From NCBI GenBank assembly GCA_038238185.1, contig JBBRXY010000048.1, positions 1 to 23,957 of the forward strand: DNA of 23,957 nt, given 5' to 3'. The position numbers were made by a program, and so were the translations under genes. This stretch comes from DATAQC01 sp038238185 (lineage in GTDB: Bacteria > Actinomycetota > Acidimicrobiia > Acidimicrobiales > AC-14). Positions 1 to 8,186 of this stretch are shown in pieces. Numbering within the stretch: the stretch's first letter is position 1; every line of letters begins with the position of its first letter. The notes under the pieces are model-generated. The model searched no databases, was not told the origin of the DNA, and saw only the letters and a list, made by a program, of their open reading frames with translations.

Positions 1-1309
1 GGAAGGCCCCCTCGGTCTGCGCCGCCCCGGGCGACAGCCAGGCTGTCGGGACCGGTGCGCGCGACGAATGCCCGAGCACAGGCGGAACCGCGGCGGGATC
101 GGTATTGGCTCGGTACCTGGCCCGCTCGGCCAGGTCGTCGGCGGGTGACCCGTCGTCGCCGTCGGCGAGCAGTGACCGCATCTCCGCGTAGGTCGCCTCC
201 ACCAGGTGCACCGGGTGGTCGATCCGTCCCCGGTCGGCCAGGCGGACACCGGCGGCCACGACGGCTCGACGCATGAGGCCGTTGGCCCACACGTCGCAGT
301 AAAGAGCCCGCTCGTCGCGCAGCCGGTGCACCAGGCGAGCCTCGCCGAGCACTTCGTCGAACTGCGGGCGATGCGAAGCGGCCACCGCGCTCCGCACGGC
401 GTTGGTCCGCTCCGCGGCGTCGTCGTCGGCCTGGGCCCGGGTGTCGCTGTCCACCGCCACTCGGAGCGACTCCACCAGCAGGTCGGGCATCTCCCTCAGC
501 GTCGGTTCGTCGATGTCAAAACCGCTGCCCGCAGACCAGTTGCCGATGAGGTCGACGTAGTGCGATGTGGCGCGACCGACCATGCCGGGACTGGCCAACA
601 GCGACTTCAGCAGGTGGGCCGAATCGTCCGGAGAGCACACCGCCGAGCGGGCGGCTGCGTCGTCGCCGATCGCGTCGGCGGCCCGGGCCAGCTCGTGCGA
701 CGCCCCGACGGCCAGCGGGCCGGCACCCCGGAGGAGCCCGAGCACGTCGACGGCCGGCGCCCCCGTCCACTCCCGGCAGCGCACCAGGAGCTCACCGACG
801 GCGAGCACCGGGGTCACGTCGAACCGATGGTGCGTGCGGATGGCCAAACGCAGGTTCTCGCGGCAGTCATCGAGATACGCCTGGAGGGCGGGGTCGGGCA
901 GCGTCTCGGGGTCGGTGGCCTGCAGTCGCAGGTGGCCGGCCACCAGGGCGGGTTTGCGCTCGTCGTCCCAAAGGGCCAGATCGGCGCGCCAGGCCTTCTC
1001 CTCGAACACCCGGGCGCTGGTCGCCAGTCGGGTGCGCAGCTCGGGCGATGACGACACCAGGTCGTCCCAGGCGGGGCGGGTGAGCTGGCCGACGTCGAGC
1101 ATGGCGGGCACCGGGCGCGGTGACAGGTAGCCCCACCCGCCCACGAAAGCCCACTCCAGGTAGTCGAGCAGGAGCCCGAAGGGGGCGGTGCCGTCGGCGA
1201 AGCCCAGCCTGGAGGGCTCGGGGAACAGTTCGACGGTGAAGAGTGTGGCCGGCCGGGGGAAGTGCCCGGTGTCCAGCGCCCACTGCCCGGGCCCGGGCGC
1301 CTCGAACAT
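1..1309 (-). CDS. PEP-utilizing-enzyme-like protein, C-terminus beyond the window
   Basis: An open frame of 436 codons runs from an ATG at 1309 to the left edge without a stop. The nearest in-frame stop upstream of the ATG is at 1334-1336 and no other start lies between, so the start is well fixed. The N-terminus (MFEAPGPGQWALDTGHFPRP, then residues like LFPEPSRLGFADGTAPFGLLLDYLEW) and a later stretch (GLMRRAVVAAGVRLADRG followed by a Tyr/Glu-rich segment) resemble actinobacterial proteins related to PEP synthase and pyruvate phosphate dikinase. Those carry a C-terminal phosphohistidine 'mobile' domain. That domain, with its catalytic His, would lie outside the window, so enzymatic activity cannot be judged here. 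A classical ATP-grasp N-terminal domain is not obvious, so this is probably one of the divergent PEP-utilizer paralogues of unknown substrate. The family call is from remembered similarity, moderately sure. Confidence 0.65.
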   Translation of the reverse strand, partial: MFEAPGPGQWALDTGHFPRPATLFTVELFPEPSRLGFADGTAPFGLLLDYLEWAFVGGWGYLSPRPVPAMLDVGQLTRPAWDDLVSSSPELRTRLATSARVFEEKAWRADLALWDDERKPALVAGHLRLQATDPETLPDPALQAYLDDCRENLRLAIRTHHRFDVTPVLAVGELLVRCREWTGAPAVDVLGLLRGAGPLAVGASHELARAADAIGDDAAARSAVCSPDDSAHLLKSLLASPGMVGRATSHYVDLIGNWSAGSGFDIDEPTLREMPDLLVESLRVAVDSDTRAQADDDAAERTNAVRSAVAASHRPQFDEVLGEARLVHRLRDERALYCDVWANGLMRRAVVAAGVRLADRGRIDHPVHLVEATYAEMRSLLADGDDGSPADDLAERARYRANTDPAAVPPVLGHSSRAPVPTAWLSPGAAQTEGAF

Positions 1310-1416
1310 GGCGGCGACGCTAACCCGTTCTGGTCACGTTTCGGCGGGTCCTGGCCAGGCAATGCGCGACCAGGACGAAGTATTGGGGGCCGGCGATCAG
1401 CGTCGACGAACGGAAC

Positions 1417-1932
1417 GTGCCCATCTACGTCGGGTACACCGGAGGGTTCTACGGCGGCGGCTGGTTCGGCGGCGGCGGCGGTCTGTTCACCGGCCTGTTG
1501 CTCGGCCAGATGATGGGCGGCGGCTTCGGGTACGGCTACGGCGGCTACGGAGGTGGGTACTACGGGGACCGCGACGACGACGATCGTGGCGATGGCGATG
1601 GCGATGGCGGCGGAGACGGTGGGGACGGCGGCGGAGGGGACTTCGGCCGGGGTGACTTCGGCGGCGGTGACTTCGGTGGGGCGACTTCGGAGGCGGGGAT
1701 TTCGGTGGCGGTGGGGACTTCGGGGGCGGCGACTTCTGGACCCTTAGCCCGGGCCCACCTGATCGGCCGTGTCGGGTGCCGCGTGATCGGCGGTATCGAG
1801 TGCTGCGTTTGGCGTCGGAGGCTGAGGAGGAGGAGGGGCCGCCCACGACGAGACCACAGGCACCGAGTCGGGGGCCGGGAGCTCGGGCGTCGGGGGCTCC
1901 GAGGGCGGGCCCTCGGGGATCGACCCGGTTGA
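1417..1932 (+). CDS. glycine-rich hypothetical protein, apparently frameshifted
   Basis: A GTG start gives a protein beginning MPIYVGYTGGFYGGGWFG, followed by a short hydrophobic stretch (LFTGLLLGQMM), a GYGGYGGGYY segment, an acidic DGDGDGGG run and repeated GDFGGGDFGG motifs. The motif pattern breaks off near 1680. From there the next frame continues the same GDFGGGDFGGGGDFGGGDF pattern up to 1738, which points to loss of one G in a short G run around 1676-1681. As written, the ORF continues to 1932 with unrelated arginine-rich sequence antisense to the kinase gene, and that part is probably not real. The upstream Shine-Dalgarno signal is weak. Function unknown. It could be a real small surface or membrane-associated low-complexity protein with a sequencing error, or a decaying gene. 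Confidence 0.35.
   Translation: MPIYVGYTGGFYGGGWFGGGGGLFTGLLLGQMMGGGFGYGYGGYGGGYYGDRDDDDRGDGDGDGGGDGGDGGGGDFGRGDFGGGDFGGATSEAGISVAVGTSGAATSGPLARAHLIGRVGCRVIGGIECCVWRRRLRRRRGRPRRDHRHRVGGRELGRRGLRGRALGDRPG
1571..1738. repeat. low-complexity GGCGAT and GACTTCGG repeats
   Basis: The stretch contains a run of GGCGAT units near 1588-1606. It is followed by imperfect copies of a roughly 12- to 15-base unit built on GACTTCGG, spaced by G/C-rich triplets. In the coding frame these give Asp-Gly runs and GDFGG motifs. Such sequence is prone to slippage, which fits the frame break seen around 1676-1681. Confidence 0.6.
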
Positions 1933-3486
1933 TGGTGCCTCGGTCGGTGCCGGCTCGGCGATCGCCTTGGTCGACGGCGACGCCGGGAAGCCGTCGACGG
2001 CCCGGCTCTGGTCGGACCGCCCGGTGAGGGGCAGGACGACCCGGAAGGTGGCGCCCTTGCCAGGGGTGGAGTCGACCGTGGCCCCCCCGCCGTGGGCCTC
2101 GGCGATGGCGGCCACGATGGACAGGCCGAGCCCGCTGCCTCCCGCCGACCGGGTCCGCGACGGGTCGGCCCGGTAGAAGCGTTCGAACACCTTCTGGGCC
2201 GCGGCGGGATCGAGGCCGGGACCGCTGTCGGCCACCTCCAGCACCGCCTCCCCGCTCAGAGGGCCGATCGGGCCCACCGTGTCGTTGTCGCCGGCGCCGG
2301 TGGTCACTCGCACCACGACGGGTGCGTCGGGCGGTGTGTGCTGGCACGCGTTGGCCAGAAGGTTGGCGGCCACCTGGCGAAGGCGCAGCTCGTCGCCCTC
2401 GATGACCACGCTCGTGGGGGCGTCGATGGTGATGGACCGATCGGGCGAGACGGCCCGGGCGTCGTCGACGGCATCGACAGCCACCCGCACCAGGTCGACC
2501 GGCGCACGGTCGAGGGGCCGTCCCTGGTCGAGGCGTGCCAGGAGGAGCAGGTCGTCGACCAGCACGCCCATACGGACGGACTCCTCCTCGATGCGGCGCA
2601 TGGCCTTTTCCAGGTCGGCAGGACGTTCGGCCGCGCCTCGACGGAACAGCTCGGCATAGCCGCGGATCGACGTGAGCGGGGTCCGCAGCTCGTGAGACGC
2701 GTCGGCGACGAACCGTCTCAGACGATCCTCGGACGCCTGCCTGGCCTCGAAGGCGGACTGGATCTGGCCCAACATGGCGTTGAGGGAGAGGCCCAGGCGG
2801 CCGACCTCGGTGCGCTCCTCGGCCCGGGGCACCCGCTTGCTCAGATCACCCTCGGCGATGGCGCCGGCCACGTCGCCGATGTCCTCCAGCGGCCGTAGCC
2901 CGGCCCGCACGAGCACCAGGGCCGCTCCGCCCACGAGGACCACGATGAGCCCGCTGGCCAGAGCCTCGATGAACAACAGACGGTGCAGGGTCTGGGTGAC
3001 GTCGCCGAGCGGGATGGCGACGAGCAGGCGGTTGCCCTCGCCGTCGAGCGCGCTGATCTGGGCCCGGTACGTCTTCGAGCCCCTGGTGCTGCCCACGCCG
3101 AACACCGAGTTGCGGGACAGGTCGGTGTCGTCGAGCTTGGGGAGGACGGGGTCGGGCATCACCTGGTCGGGATAGGTGAACAGACGGCTCCTCGCAATCT
3201 TGCCCTCGGTGTCGATGATCGCCGAGTAGGTGCCGGCGGGGATGAGGGCATCGCTGACGGGCTCGGTGCTGCCCCGACGGCCGAGCAACTGAATGGCCAC
3301 CGGGCTCCGGGCGGCGACGAGTTGCTGGTCGACCCGGTCGAGCAGGAACGAGCGCAGCGCCCGATAGGTCACGAAGTCGGTCGCGGTGAGGCCGATGATG
3401 ACCAGGCCCAGCACGACGAGCAGCAGGCGGCTCCGTAACGACAAAGGCCGCCTACCCGGCCTGGAGCCGCAGCGTGTAGCCCACAC
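1744..3486 (-). CDS. sensor histidine kinase with HAMP domain and long Pro-rich tail
   Basis: This is a membrane sensor kinase of a two-component system, with the partner response regulator directly upstream. From the GTG at 3486 it has a first membrane helix at about residues 20-36, an extracytoplasmic sensor segment of about 130 residues, and a second helix at about 171-193. A HAMP linker (about 195-250) follows. The HisKA box SHELRTP has the phospho-acceptor His265. The ATPase domain has the N box (NLLANACQH, about 375-383), DSGPGL (about 420), FERFYRAD and GGSGLGLS. After about residue 487 there is an unusual 93-residue Pro/Ala/Ser-rich tail. The GTG start overlaps the regulator gene by 35 bases; a TTG at 3444, eight bases past the regulator's stop, would give a shorter N-terminus still holding the first helix. 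The signal sensed is unknown. It differs clearly from the SenX3-type kinase at 21238. Confidence 0.93.
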   Translation of the reverse strand: MWATRCGSRPGRRPLSLRSRLLLVVLGLVIIGLTATDFVTYRALRSFLLDRVDQQLVAARSPVAIQLLGRRGSTEPVSDALIPAGTYSAIIDTEGKIARSRLFTYPDQVMPDPVLPKLDDTDLSRNSVFGVGSTRGSKTYRAQISALDGEGNRLLVAIPLGDVTQTLHRLLFIEALASGLIVVLVGGAALVLVRAGLRPLEDIGDVAGAIAEGDLSKRVPRAEERTEVGRLGLSLNAMLGQIQSAFEARQASEDRLRRFVADASHELRTPLTSIRGYAELFRRGAAERPADLEKAMRRIEEESVRMGVLVDDLLLLARLDQGRPLDRAPVDLVRVAVDAVDDARAVSPDRSITIDAPTSVVIEGDELRLRQVAANLLANACQHTPPDAPVVVRVTTGAGDNDTVGPIGPLSGEAVLEVADSGPGLDPAAAQKVFERFYRADPSRTRSAGGSGLGLSIVAAIAEAHGGGATVDSTPGKGATFRVVLPLTGRSDQSRAVDGFPASPSTKAIAEPAPTEAPSTGSIPEGPPSEPPTPELPAPDSVPVVSSWAAPPPPQPPTPNAALDTADHAAPDTADQVGPG

Positions 3487-4156
3487 CCCGAACGGTGTGG
3501 ATCAGACGCGGCTCCAACTGATCCACCTTCTTGCGCAGATAGCTGATGTAGGTCTCGACCACGTTGGCATCGCCGTCGAAGTCGTACTCCCACACGTGGT
3601 CGAGGATCTGCGCCTTGGAGAGCACGCGCCGGGCGTTGAGCAGCAGGTAGCGGAGCAGCTTGAACTCGGTGGCGGTGAGCTCCACACGCGTCTCCCCGCG
3701 CCAGACCTCGCGGGTGTCCTCGTCCATCTCCAGATCGGCGAACGACAGCCGGGCCGAACCGCCGACCTCGTCGCCGCGCGTCCGGCGCAGCACGGCCCGG
3801 ATGCGCGCGACCAGCTCCTCGATGCTGAAGGGCTTGGTGACGTAGTCGTCGCCTCCGAGCGTGAGGCCGTTGACCTTGTCCTCGGTGCCGTCCCGGGCCG
3901 TGAGGAACACGACCGAGAGGGGGAGGCGCTCGTTGCGGAGCCGGCGGACGACGTCGAAGCCGTCGAGGTCGGGGAGCATCACGTCGAGCACCATGAGCTC
4001 GGGCCGGAAGGTCTGACCCTTGGCCAACGCCGTTCTCCCGTCGGCGGCCACTTCCACCTCGAAGCCCTCGTACCGGAGGGCGGTACCCACCAGGTCGGTG
4101 ATGTTGGGCTCGTCGTCGACCACCAGGATGCGCGTCTTCTGCGTAACCGTCACCAT
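3452..4156 (-). CDS. OmpR/PhoB-family response regulator
   Basis: This DNA-binding response regulator of 234 residues is the likely partner of the kinase at 1744-3486. The receiver domain shows the acidic pair Asp14-Asp15, the phosphorylation site Asp58 in VLDVMLPD, Thr86 and Lys108 in TKPF. The C-terminal winged helix (about 135-232) carries typical OmpR/PhoB features: LTATEFKLLRYLLLNARRVLSK, VVETYISYLRKKVD and the final VRGVGYTLR. It resembles mycobacterial TrcR/TcrX/MprA-type regulators, but I cannot assign an orthologue. The start ATG at 4156 is the only good one. The gene overlaps the kinase start, suggesting translational coupling, and an inverted repeat lies just upstream at 4165-4185. 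Confidence 0.95.
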   Translation of the reverse strand: MVTVTQKTRILVVDDEPNITDLVGTALRYEGFEVEVAADGRTALAKGQTFRPELMVLDVMLPDLDGFDVVRRLRNERLPLSVVFLTARDGTEDKVNGLTLGGDDYVTKPFSIEELVARIRAVLRRTRGDEVGGSARLSFADLEMDEDTREVWRGETRVELTATEFKLLRYLLLNARRVLSKAQILDHVWEYDFDGDANVVETYISYLRKKVDQLEPRLIHTVRGVGYTLRLQAG

Positions 4157-4164
4157 TCCATCCT

Positions 4165-4185
4165 GAACCCTATTGCTGTGGGTTC
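4165..4185. promoter_or_regulatory. GAACCC/GGGTTC inverted repeat upstream of response regulator
   Basis: GAACCC (4165-4170) and GGGTTC (4180-4185) form a perfect 6-base inverted repeat with a 9-base AT-richer centre, 8 bases before the regulator's start codon. On the minus strand the hexamer TAGGGT inside it could be a -10 element. It could be an operator, but a 6-base match in GC-rich DNA may also be chance. Confidence 0.25.
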
Positions 4186-4228
4186 GCTGAGAAAGGCGGG
4201 GAGGGTGCTGACGCGAGTCGTTGTACCG

Positions 4229-5026
4229 TCAGTTGAGGCGGGCGCGCAGTGCCAGAGCCTCGGCCTCCAGGGCGGTCTCCATGGCGGGCAGGGCGATGGC
4301 CAGTCCCTCCAGGACCTCAGCAGCCTCGACGAACTGGCCTGTCGAGCCCAGCACCCGCGCCAGCTCCCGGCGTTCGATGGCCGGCGTTCCGGGGATGGCC
4401 AGGCGGAGGGCGAAGACCCAGGCCAGGCTGTCGAGTTCACCCTGGGACGCGTAGATCGCCCGTAGGTTGGCCAGCATCCGACCGAGGATGGCCCGGGGCC
4501 CGACGGGATCAAGGTAGGACTCGACGAAGGGGGCATCGAGCCCGTTCACGGCCTTGAAGCGCTCGATGCACCCGGCTCGGTCGAGAACCCGGCCGTCGGC
4601 GAACGGGTCGACGAACACCGGCAGCTCACCCGGGACGTCGTGGCGCAGCAGGAAGTGACCAGGCAGGCCCACGCCGACCAGGTTCAGGCCCAGGCGGCGC
4701 CCGATGGCGATGCCCAGCACCGACAGGGTGATGGGCAGCCCCACCCGCCGGCGCACGACGACGTTGAGGAACGAGTTGTCGGGGTCGTAGTAGTCGGCGA
4801 CGTTGCCCGTGAAGCCCATTCCGTCGAACAGGTGGCGGCGCCAACCGTCGAGGTCCTGCGACGGACACCCTTCGGCGATGCCGTCGAGAAGCTCGAGCTC
4901 GAAGTCGACGTCGAGATCCGGGTAAGCGTGGGCGGCCACGAGCAGGGCGGCCTCGTCGAGGTCGAACTCGTCCTCGGGGCCCTGGACGAGCTCGGCGAAG
5001 CGCATCGTGGGGTCGTCGCTGGCCAC
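4229..5026 (-). CDS. SirB1-family transglutaminase-like protein
   Basis: This is a protein of about 265 residues of the SirB1 / Transglut_core2 family. The diagnostic segment reads DNSFLNVVVRRRVGLPITLS, then VLGIAIGRRLGLNLVGVGLPGHFLLRH. The last part contains the family's conserved PGHFL motif, followed by an Asp-rich FVDPFADGRVL. The C-terminal third (from about residue 180) is helical and TPR-like, as in other members. The biochemical role of the family is poorly known; a transglutaminase or protease fold is inferred. The start is uncertain: GTG at 5026 matches the usual N-terminal length, while TTG at 5035 and ATG at 5005 are in the same frame and none has a clear ribosome site. The gene is divergent from the Nfu-like gene with only about 40 bases between them, and lies 72 bases upstream of the response regulator on the same strand. 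Confidence 0.85.
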   Translation of the reverse strand: MASDDPTMRFAELVQGPEDEFDLDEAALLVAAHAYPDLDVDFELELLDGIAEGCPSQDLDGWRRHLFDGMGFTGNVADYYDPDNSFLNVVVRRRVGLPITLSVLGIAIGRRLGLNLVGVGLPGHFLLRHDVPGELPVFVDPFADGRVLDRAGCIERFKAVNGLDAPFVESYLDPVGPRAILGRMLANLRAIYASQGELDSLAWVFALRLAIPGTPAIERRELARVLGSTGQFVEAAEVLEGLAIALPAMETALEAEALALRARLN

Positions 5027-5065
5027 GGACGCCAAGGTATCGCCGGTCGCCTACGATCGGTGCCG

Positions 5066-5323
5066 ATGGCAACTGCGAGCCCCACCCCGACCCCGAACCC
5101 CAACGCCATGAAGTACACCCTCGACGTGCGCCTCCCGAGCACCATCAACTTCGCCAACGCCGAGGCCGCCGCCGACCACCCTTTCGCGGCTGCGGTGTTC
5201 GCCGGCGGGGGGGCGGCGTCGCTGTTCGGCGTGAACGATTTCGTCACCATCACCCGCCAGCCCGGGGCCGACTGGGACACCATCACCTCGACGGTGCAGG
5301 CCGCCGCGGCCGAGCACCTGTAA
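5066..5323 (+). CDS. stand-alone Nfu/NifU N-terminal domain protein
   Basis: An 85-residue protein carries the hallmark of the Nfu N-terminal domain. TPNPNAMKYTLDVRLP is followed by about 20 residues, then PFAAAVFAGGGAASLFGVNDFVTITR, close to the family pattern of 'leading to a value near zero, then FGxxDFVTVT'. The frame is open upstream, but the ATG at 5066 places TPNPNAMK at the usual position. The C-terminal NifU-like domain with its CxxC iron-sulfur ligands is absent, so it cannot by itself be a scaffold of the known type. Such single-domain proteins exist in Actinobacteria with unproven function. It is followed after 22 bases by ppc and may share its transcript. Confidence 0.85.
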   Translation: MATASPTPTPNPNAMKYTLDVRLPSTINFANAEAAADHPFAAAVFAGGGAASLFGVNDFVTITRQPGADWDTITSTVQAAAAEHL

Positions 5324-5345
5324 ACGACCCCCCGCCCTCCCTCCC

Positions 5346-8078
5346 GTGAGCGTCGACATGGAGCTCGACAACGCTCTGCGGGCCGATATCCGGCTGCTGG
5401 GGTCGTTGCTGGGCCAGACGCTGGTGCGCCAGGTCGGCCCCGGGCTGCTGGAGCTGGTGGAGCGGGTACGGGAGCTCAGCCGCCAGGGACGCCGGGTGGG
5501 AGGCGCCCACGAGATGGCCGAGGTCTTGGGCGAGGCCGATCTGCAGACCACGATCTGGCTGGCCCGGGCCTTCTCGTCGTTCTTCAACCTGGTCAACACC
5601 GCCGAGCAGGTACACCGGGCGGCCGCCCTCGATCGCCTCAGAGCCGAGCACGGAAGTGCCATCCGTCAGATGGCCCGCCGGGTGGCATCGGATCCCACCG
5701 GAGTGGCCGAGTTGAACCGCTCGGTGAGCAAGGTGGAGCTGCGACCCGTGTTCACTGCTCATCCCACCGAGGTGGCCCGCCGGTCGGTGCTCACGAAGCT
5801 GCGGCGTATCGGGGAGCTGTTGGAGGTGCGTACCCGCTCTGGTGCTCTCGACCACGCGGCGATCGACGCCCGGATCGCCGAGCTCGTCGACCTGTTGTGG
5901 CAGACCGACGAGCTTCGCCGCGAGCGACCGACGCCCGCCGAAGAGGCCAGCGCGGTGAACTACTACCTCGACGACCTGGCCCGTAACGTGGTCCCCGTCG
6001 TGGTCGACGACTTCGTCGGGCGGGTACGCGACCTCGGCGTCGTGCTGCCACCGGGTTGCAGCCCGGTGCGGTTCGGGAGCTGGGTAGGGGGCGACCGCGA
6101 CGGCAACCCCAATGTCACTCCTGAGGTGACGGTGGCCGTTCTGGCCCAACAGCACGACCTGGGAATCGGCATGCTCCTCGCCGACGTCGAGGCGCTCATC
6201 ACCGAGCTCAGCTCGTCGACGCAGATGAACGACGTGTCCGACGAGTTGCGGGACAGTATTTCCGCCGACGTCGACCTGATGCCCGACGTCGCTGGTCGTT
6301 ACGGCATGCTCAACGCCGAGGAGCCCTACCGCCTGAAGGCGTCGTTCATCGCCCAACGCCTTCGCAACACCAGGTCGCGTCTGGCCGAAGGACGCTCGGT
6401 CGTAGCTGGCGACGAGTACCCCGATGCGCACGGCCTGCTACAGGACCTCGAGCTCATGCGCGAGTCGCTCGTGGCCAACCGCGGCCGGCTCGTGGCCAAC
6501 GGTTCGGTCTCCCGGCTCATCCGCTCGGTGACCGCCTTCGGCTTCCAGCTCGCCACCCTCGACATCAGGGAGCATGCCCTGCGGATCCACGAAGCGGTCG
6601 GCGCCGCCATCGACAGGTTGGGCGAGCGGGCCCGTCCCTACGGGTCGCTGGACGGGCCCGAACGCTGCGCCCTGCTGGGCGCCGAGCTGCAGAGCCGCCG
6701 CCCGCTCCTGGGCCCGATTCCTGCGCTCGACGGGCAGGCGGCCGACACGTACGCGCTCTTCACGACGTTGCGTTCCGTTCTCGACCGGTTCGGCCCCGAC
6801 GCGGTGGAGAGCTACATCGTCTCGATGACCAGAGGTGCCGACGACGTGCTGGCGGCCGTGGTTCTCGCCCGAGAGGCGGGCCTGGTCGACGTGCACCGGG
6901 GCGTCGCCCGCCTCGGTTTCGTTCCTCTCCTCGAGACGGCGCAGGAGCTGGACGCGGCCGGAGAGATCCTCGACCGCCTCCTCTCCGATCCGTCCTACCG
7001 GGCCGTGGTGGCCATGCGCGGCGACGTCCAGGAAGTGATGCTCGGCTACTCGGACTCGAACAAGGACGCCGGCGTCGTCGCCTCTCAGTGGAAGATCCAC
7101 AAGGCCCAACGCATGCTCCGGGACACGGCCCGGTGTCACGGCGTGCTCCTGCGTCTCTTCCACGGCCGCGGTGGCACCGTCGGACGGGGCGGGGGCCCCA
7201 CCCACGATGCCGTCCTGGCCCAACCGTTCGGCGTCCTCCAGGGACCCATGAAGCTGACCGAGCAGGGAGAGGTGATCTCCGACAAGTACCTGCTTCCCAG
7301 CCTGGCCCGTCACAACCTCGACCTGGCCCTGGCCGCGGTGGCCGAGGCGACGGTGCTGCACCGCACCTCCCGATTGGCCATGGAGGTGCTCGACGAGTGG
7401 GACAACACGATGGACGTCGTCGCCGCCTCGGCCGCCTCGGCCTACCGGGCGCTCCTGGCCGATCCGGGCCTGGCCGGATACTTCCGGGCGTCCACGCCGG
7501 TCGAGGAGCTCGGCGAACTGAACATCGGCTCCCGCCCCGCCCGTCGCAGCGGGGGAACCGGCTTCGAGGCCCTGCGGGCGATCCCGTGGGTCTTCGCCTG
7601 GACGCAGTCCCGTCAGATCGTGCCCGGCTGGTTCGGCATGGGTTCAGGCTTGGCAGCCGCCCGGGCTGCGCAGGGTGCCGACGCCCTGGCCGACATGTAC
7701 GGCGGGTGGCACTTCTTCCGGACCTTCATCTCCAACGTGGAGATGGTGCTGGCCAAGGTCGACCTCGGGATCGCCCGCCTCTATGTCGACCGCCTCGTCG
7801 ATCCTGCGCTGCACTACCTGTTCGACGTCATCCGGGCCGAGTACGACCTCACCGTGGCCGAGGTCCTCGCCGTCACCGGACAGGCCAGGCTGCTCGAGCG
7901 CCAGCCGGGCCTGGCCCGCACCCTCGGCGTGCGCGACATGTACCTCGACCCCATCAGCCACCTCCAGGTGAACCTGCTCTCCCGGTGGCGGCAGGCCGGC
8001 GAGCCCGACCCCATGTTGCGCCGAGGCCTGCTGGTCACCATGAACGGCATCGCCGCCGGCCTGCGCAACACGGGTTGA
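5346..8078 (+). CDS. ppc: phosphoenolpyruvate carboxylase
   Basis: This enzyme adds bicarbonate to PEP to form oxaloacetate, replenishing the TCA cycle in the cytoplasm. The 910-residue length is typical of the bacterial type. Catalytic signatures are present: FTAHPTE with the essential His139, the GGDRDGNP motif (about residues 250-257), LGYSDSNKDAG (about 566-576), and the glycine-rich FHGRGGTVGRGGGP loop (about 605-618). The C-terminal segment ends in MNGIAAGLRNTG, the normal closing motif in which the final Gly sits in the active site. The GTG at 5346 is used as start; an in-frame ATG at 5358 would shorten it by four residues. It lies 22 bases after the Nfu-like gene. No regulatory site is evident. 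Confidence 0.98.
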   Translation: MSVDMELDNALRADIRLLGSLLGQTLVRQVGPGLLELVERVRELSRQGRRVGGAHEMAEVLGEADLQTTIWLARAFSSFFNLVNTAEQVHRAAALDRLRAEHGSAIRQMARRVASDPTGVAELNRSVSKVELRPVFTAHPTEVARRSVLTKLRRIGELLEVRTRSGALDHAAIDARIAELVDLLWQTDELRRERPTPAEEASAVNYYLDDLARNVVPVVVDDFVGRVRDLGVVLPPGCSPVRFGSWVGGDRDGNPNVTPEVTVAVLAQQHDLGIGMLLADVEALITELSSSTQMNDVSDELRDSISADVDLMPDVAGRYGMLNAEEPYRLKASFIAQRLRNTRSRLAEGRSVVAGDEYPDAHGLLQDLELMRESLVANRGRLVANGSVSRLIRSVTAFGFQLATLDIREHALRIHEAVGAAIDRLGERARPYGSLDGPERCALLGAELQSRRPLLGPIPALDGQAADTYALFTTLRSVLDRFGPDAVESYIVSMTRGADDVLAAVVLAREAGLVDVHRGVARLGFVPLLETAQELDAAGEILDRLLSDPSYRAVVAMRGDVQEVMLGYSDSNKDAGVVASQWKIHKAQRMLRDTARCHGVLLRLFHGRGGTVGRGGGPTHDAVLAQPFGVLQGPMKLTEQGEVISDKYLLPSLARHNLDLALAAVAEATVLHRTSRLAMEVLDEWDNTMDVVAASAASAYRALLADPGLAGYFRASTPVEELGELNIGSRPARRSGGTGFEALRAIPWVFAWTQSRQIVPGWFGMGSGLAAARAAQGADALADMYGGWHFFRTFISNVEMVLAKVDLGIARLYVDRLVDPALHYLFDVIRAEYDLTVAEVLAVTGQARLLERQPGLARTLGVRDMYLDPISHLQVNLLSRWRQAGEPDPMLRRGLLVTMNGIAAGLRNTG

Positions 8079-8186
8079 CGTCCAGCTTCCGGTCGATGGC
8101 CATTGCTGAGAAGTGTCGGGCGGGAAGTCGAGGCACGGCAACCGGAATCGCCCCAGTCGGGTCCGGGTCGGCGCGAGGATGACGAT

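Noticed and set aside
206..1051. 281-codon plus-strand frame at the left edge
   Set aside because: Antisense to the PEP-utilizer-like gene, which has family similarity; this one has none.
3386..4465. 359-codon plus-strand frame over the response regulator
   Set aside because: It is the mirror frame of the regulator and SirB1 genes; both of those have clear domains.
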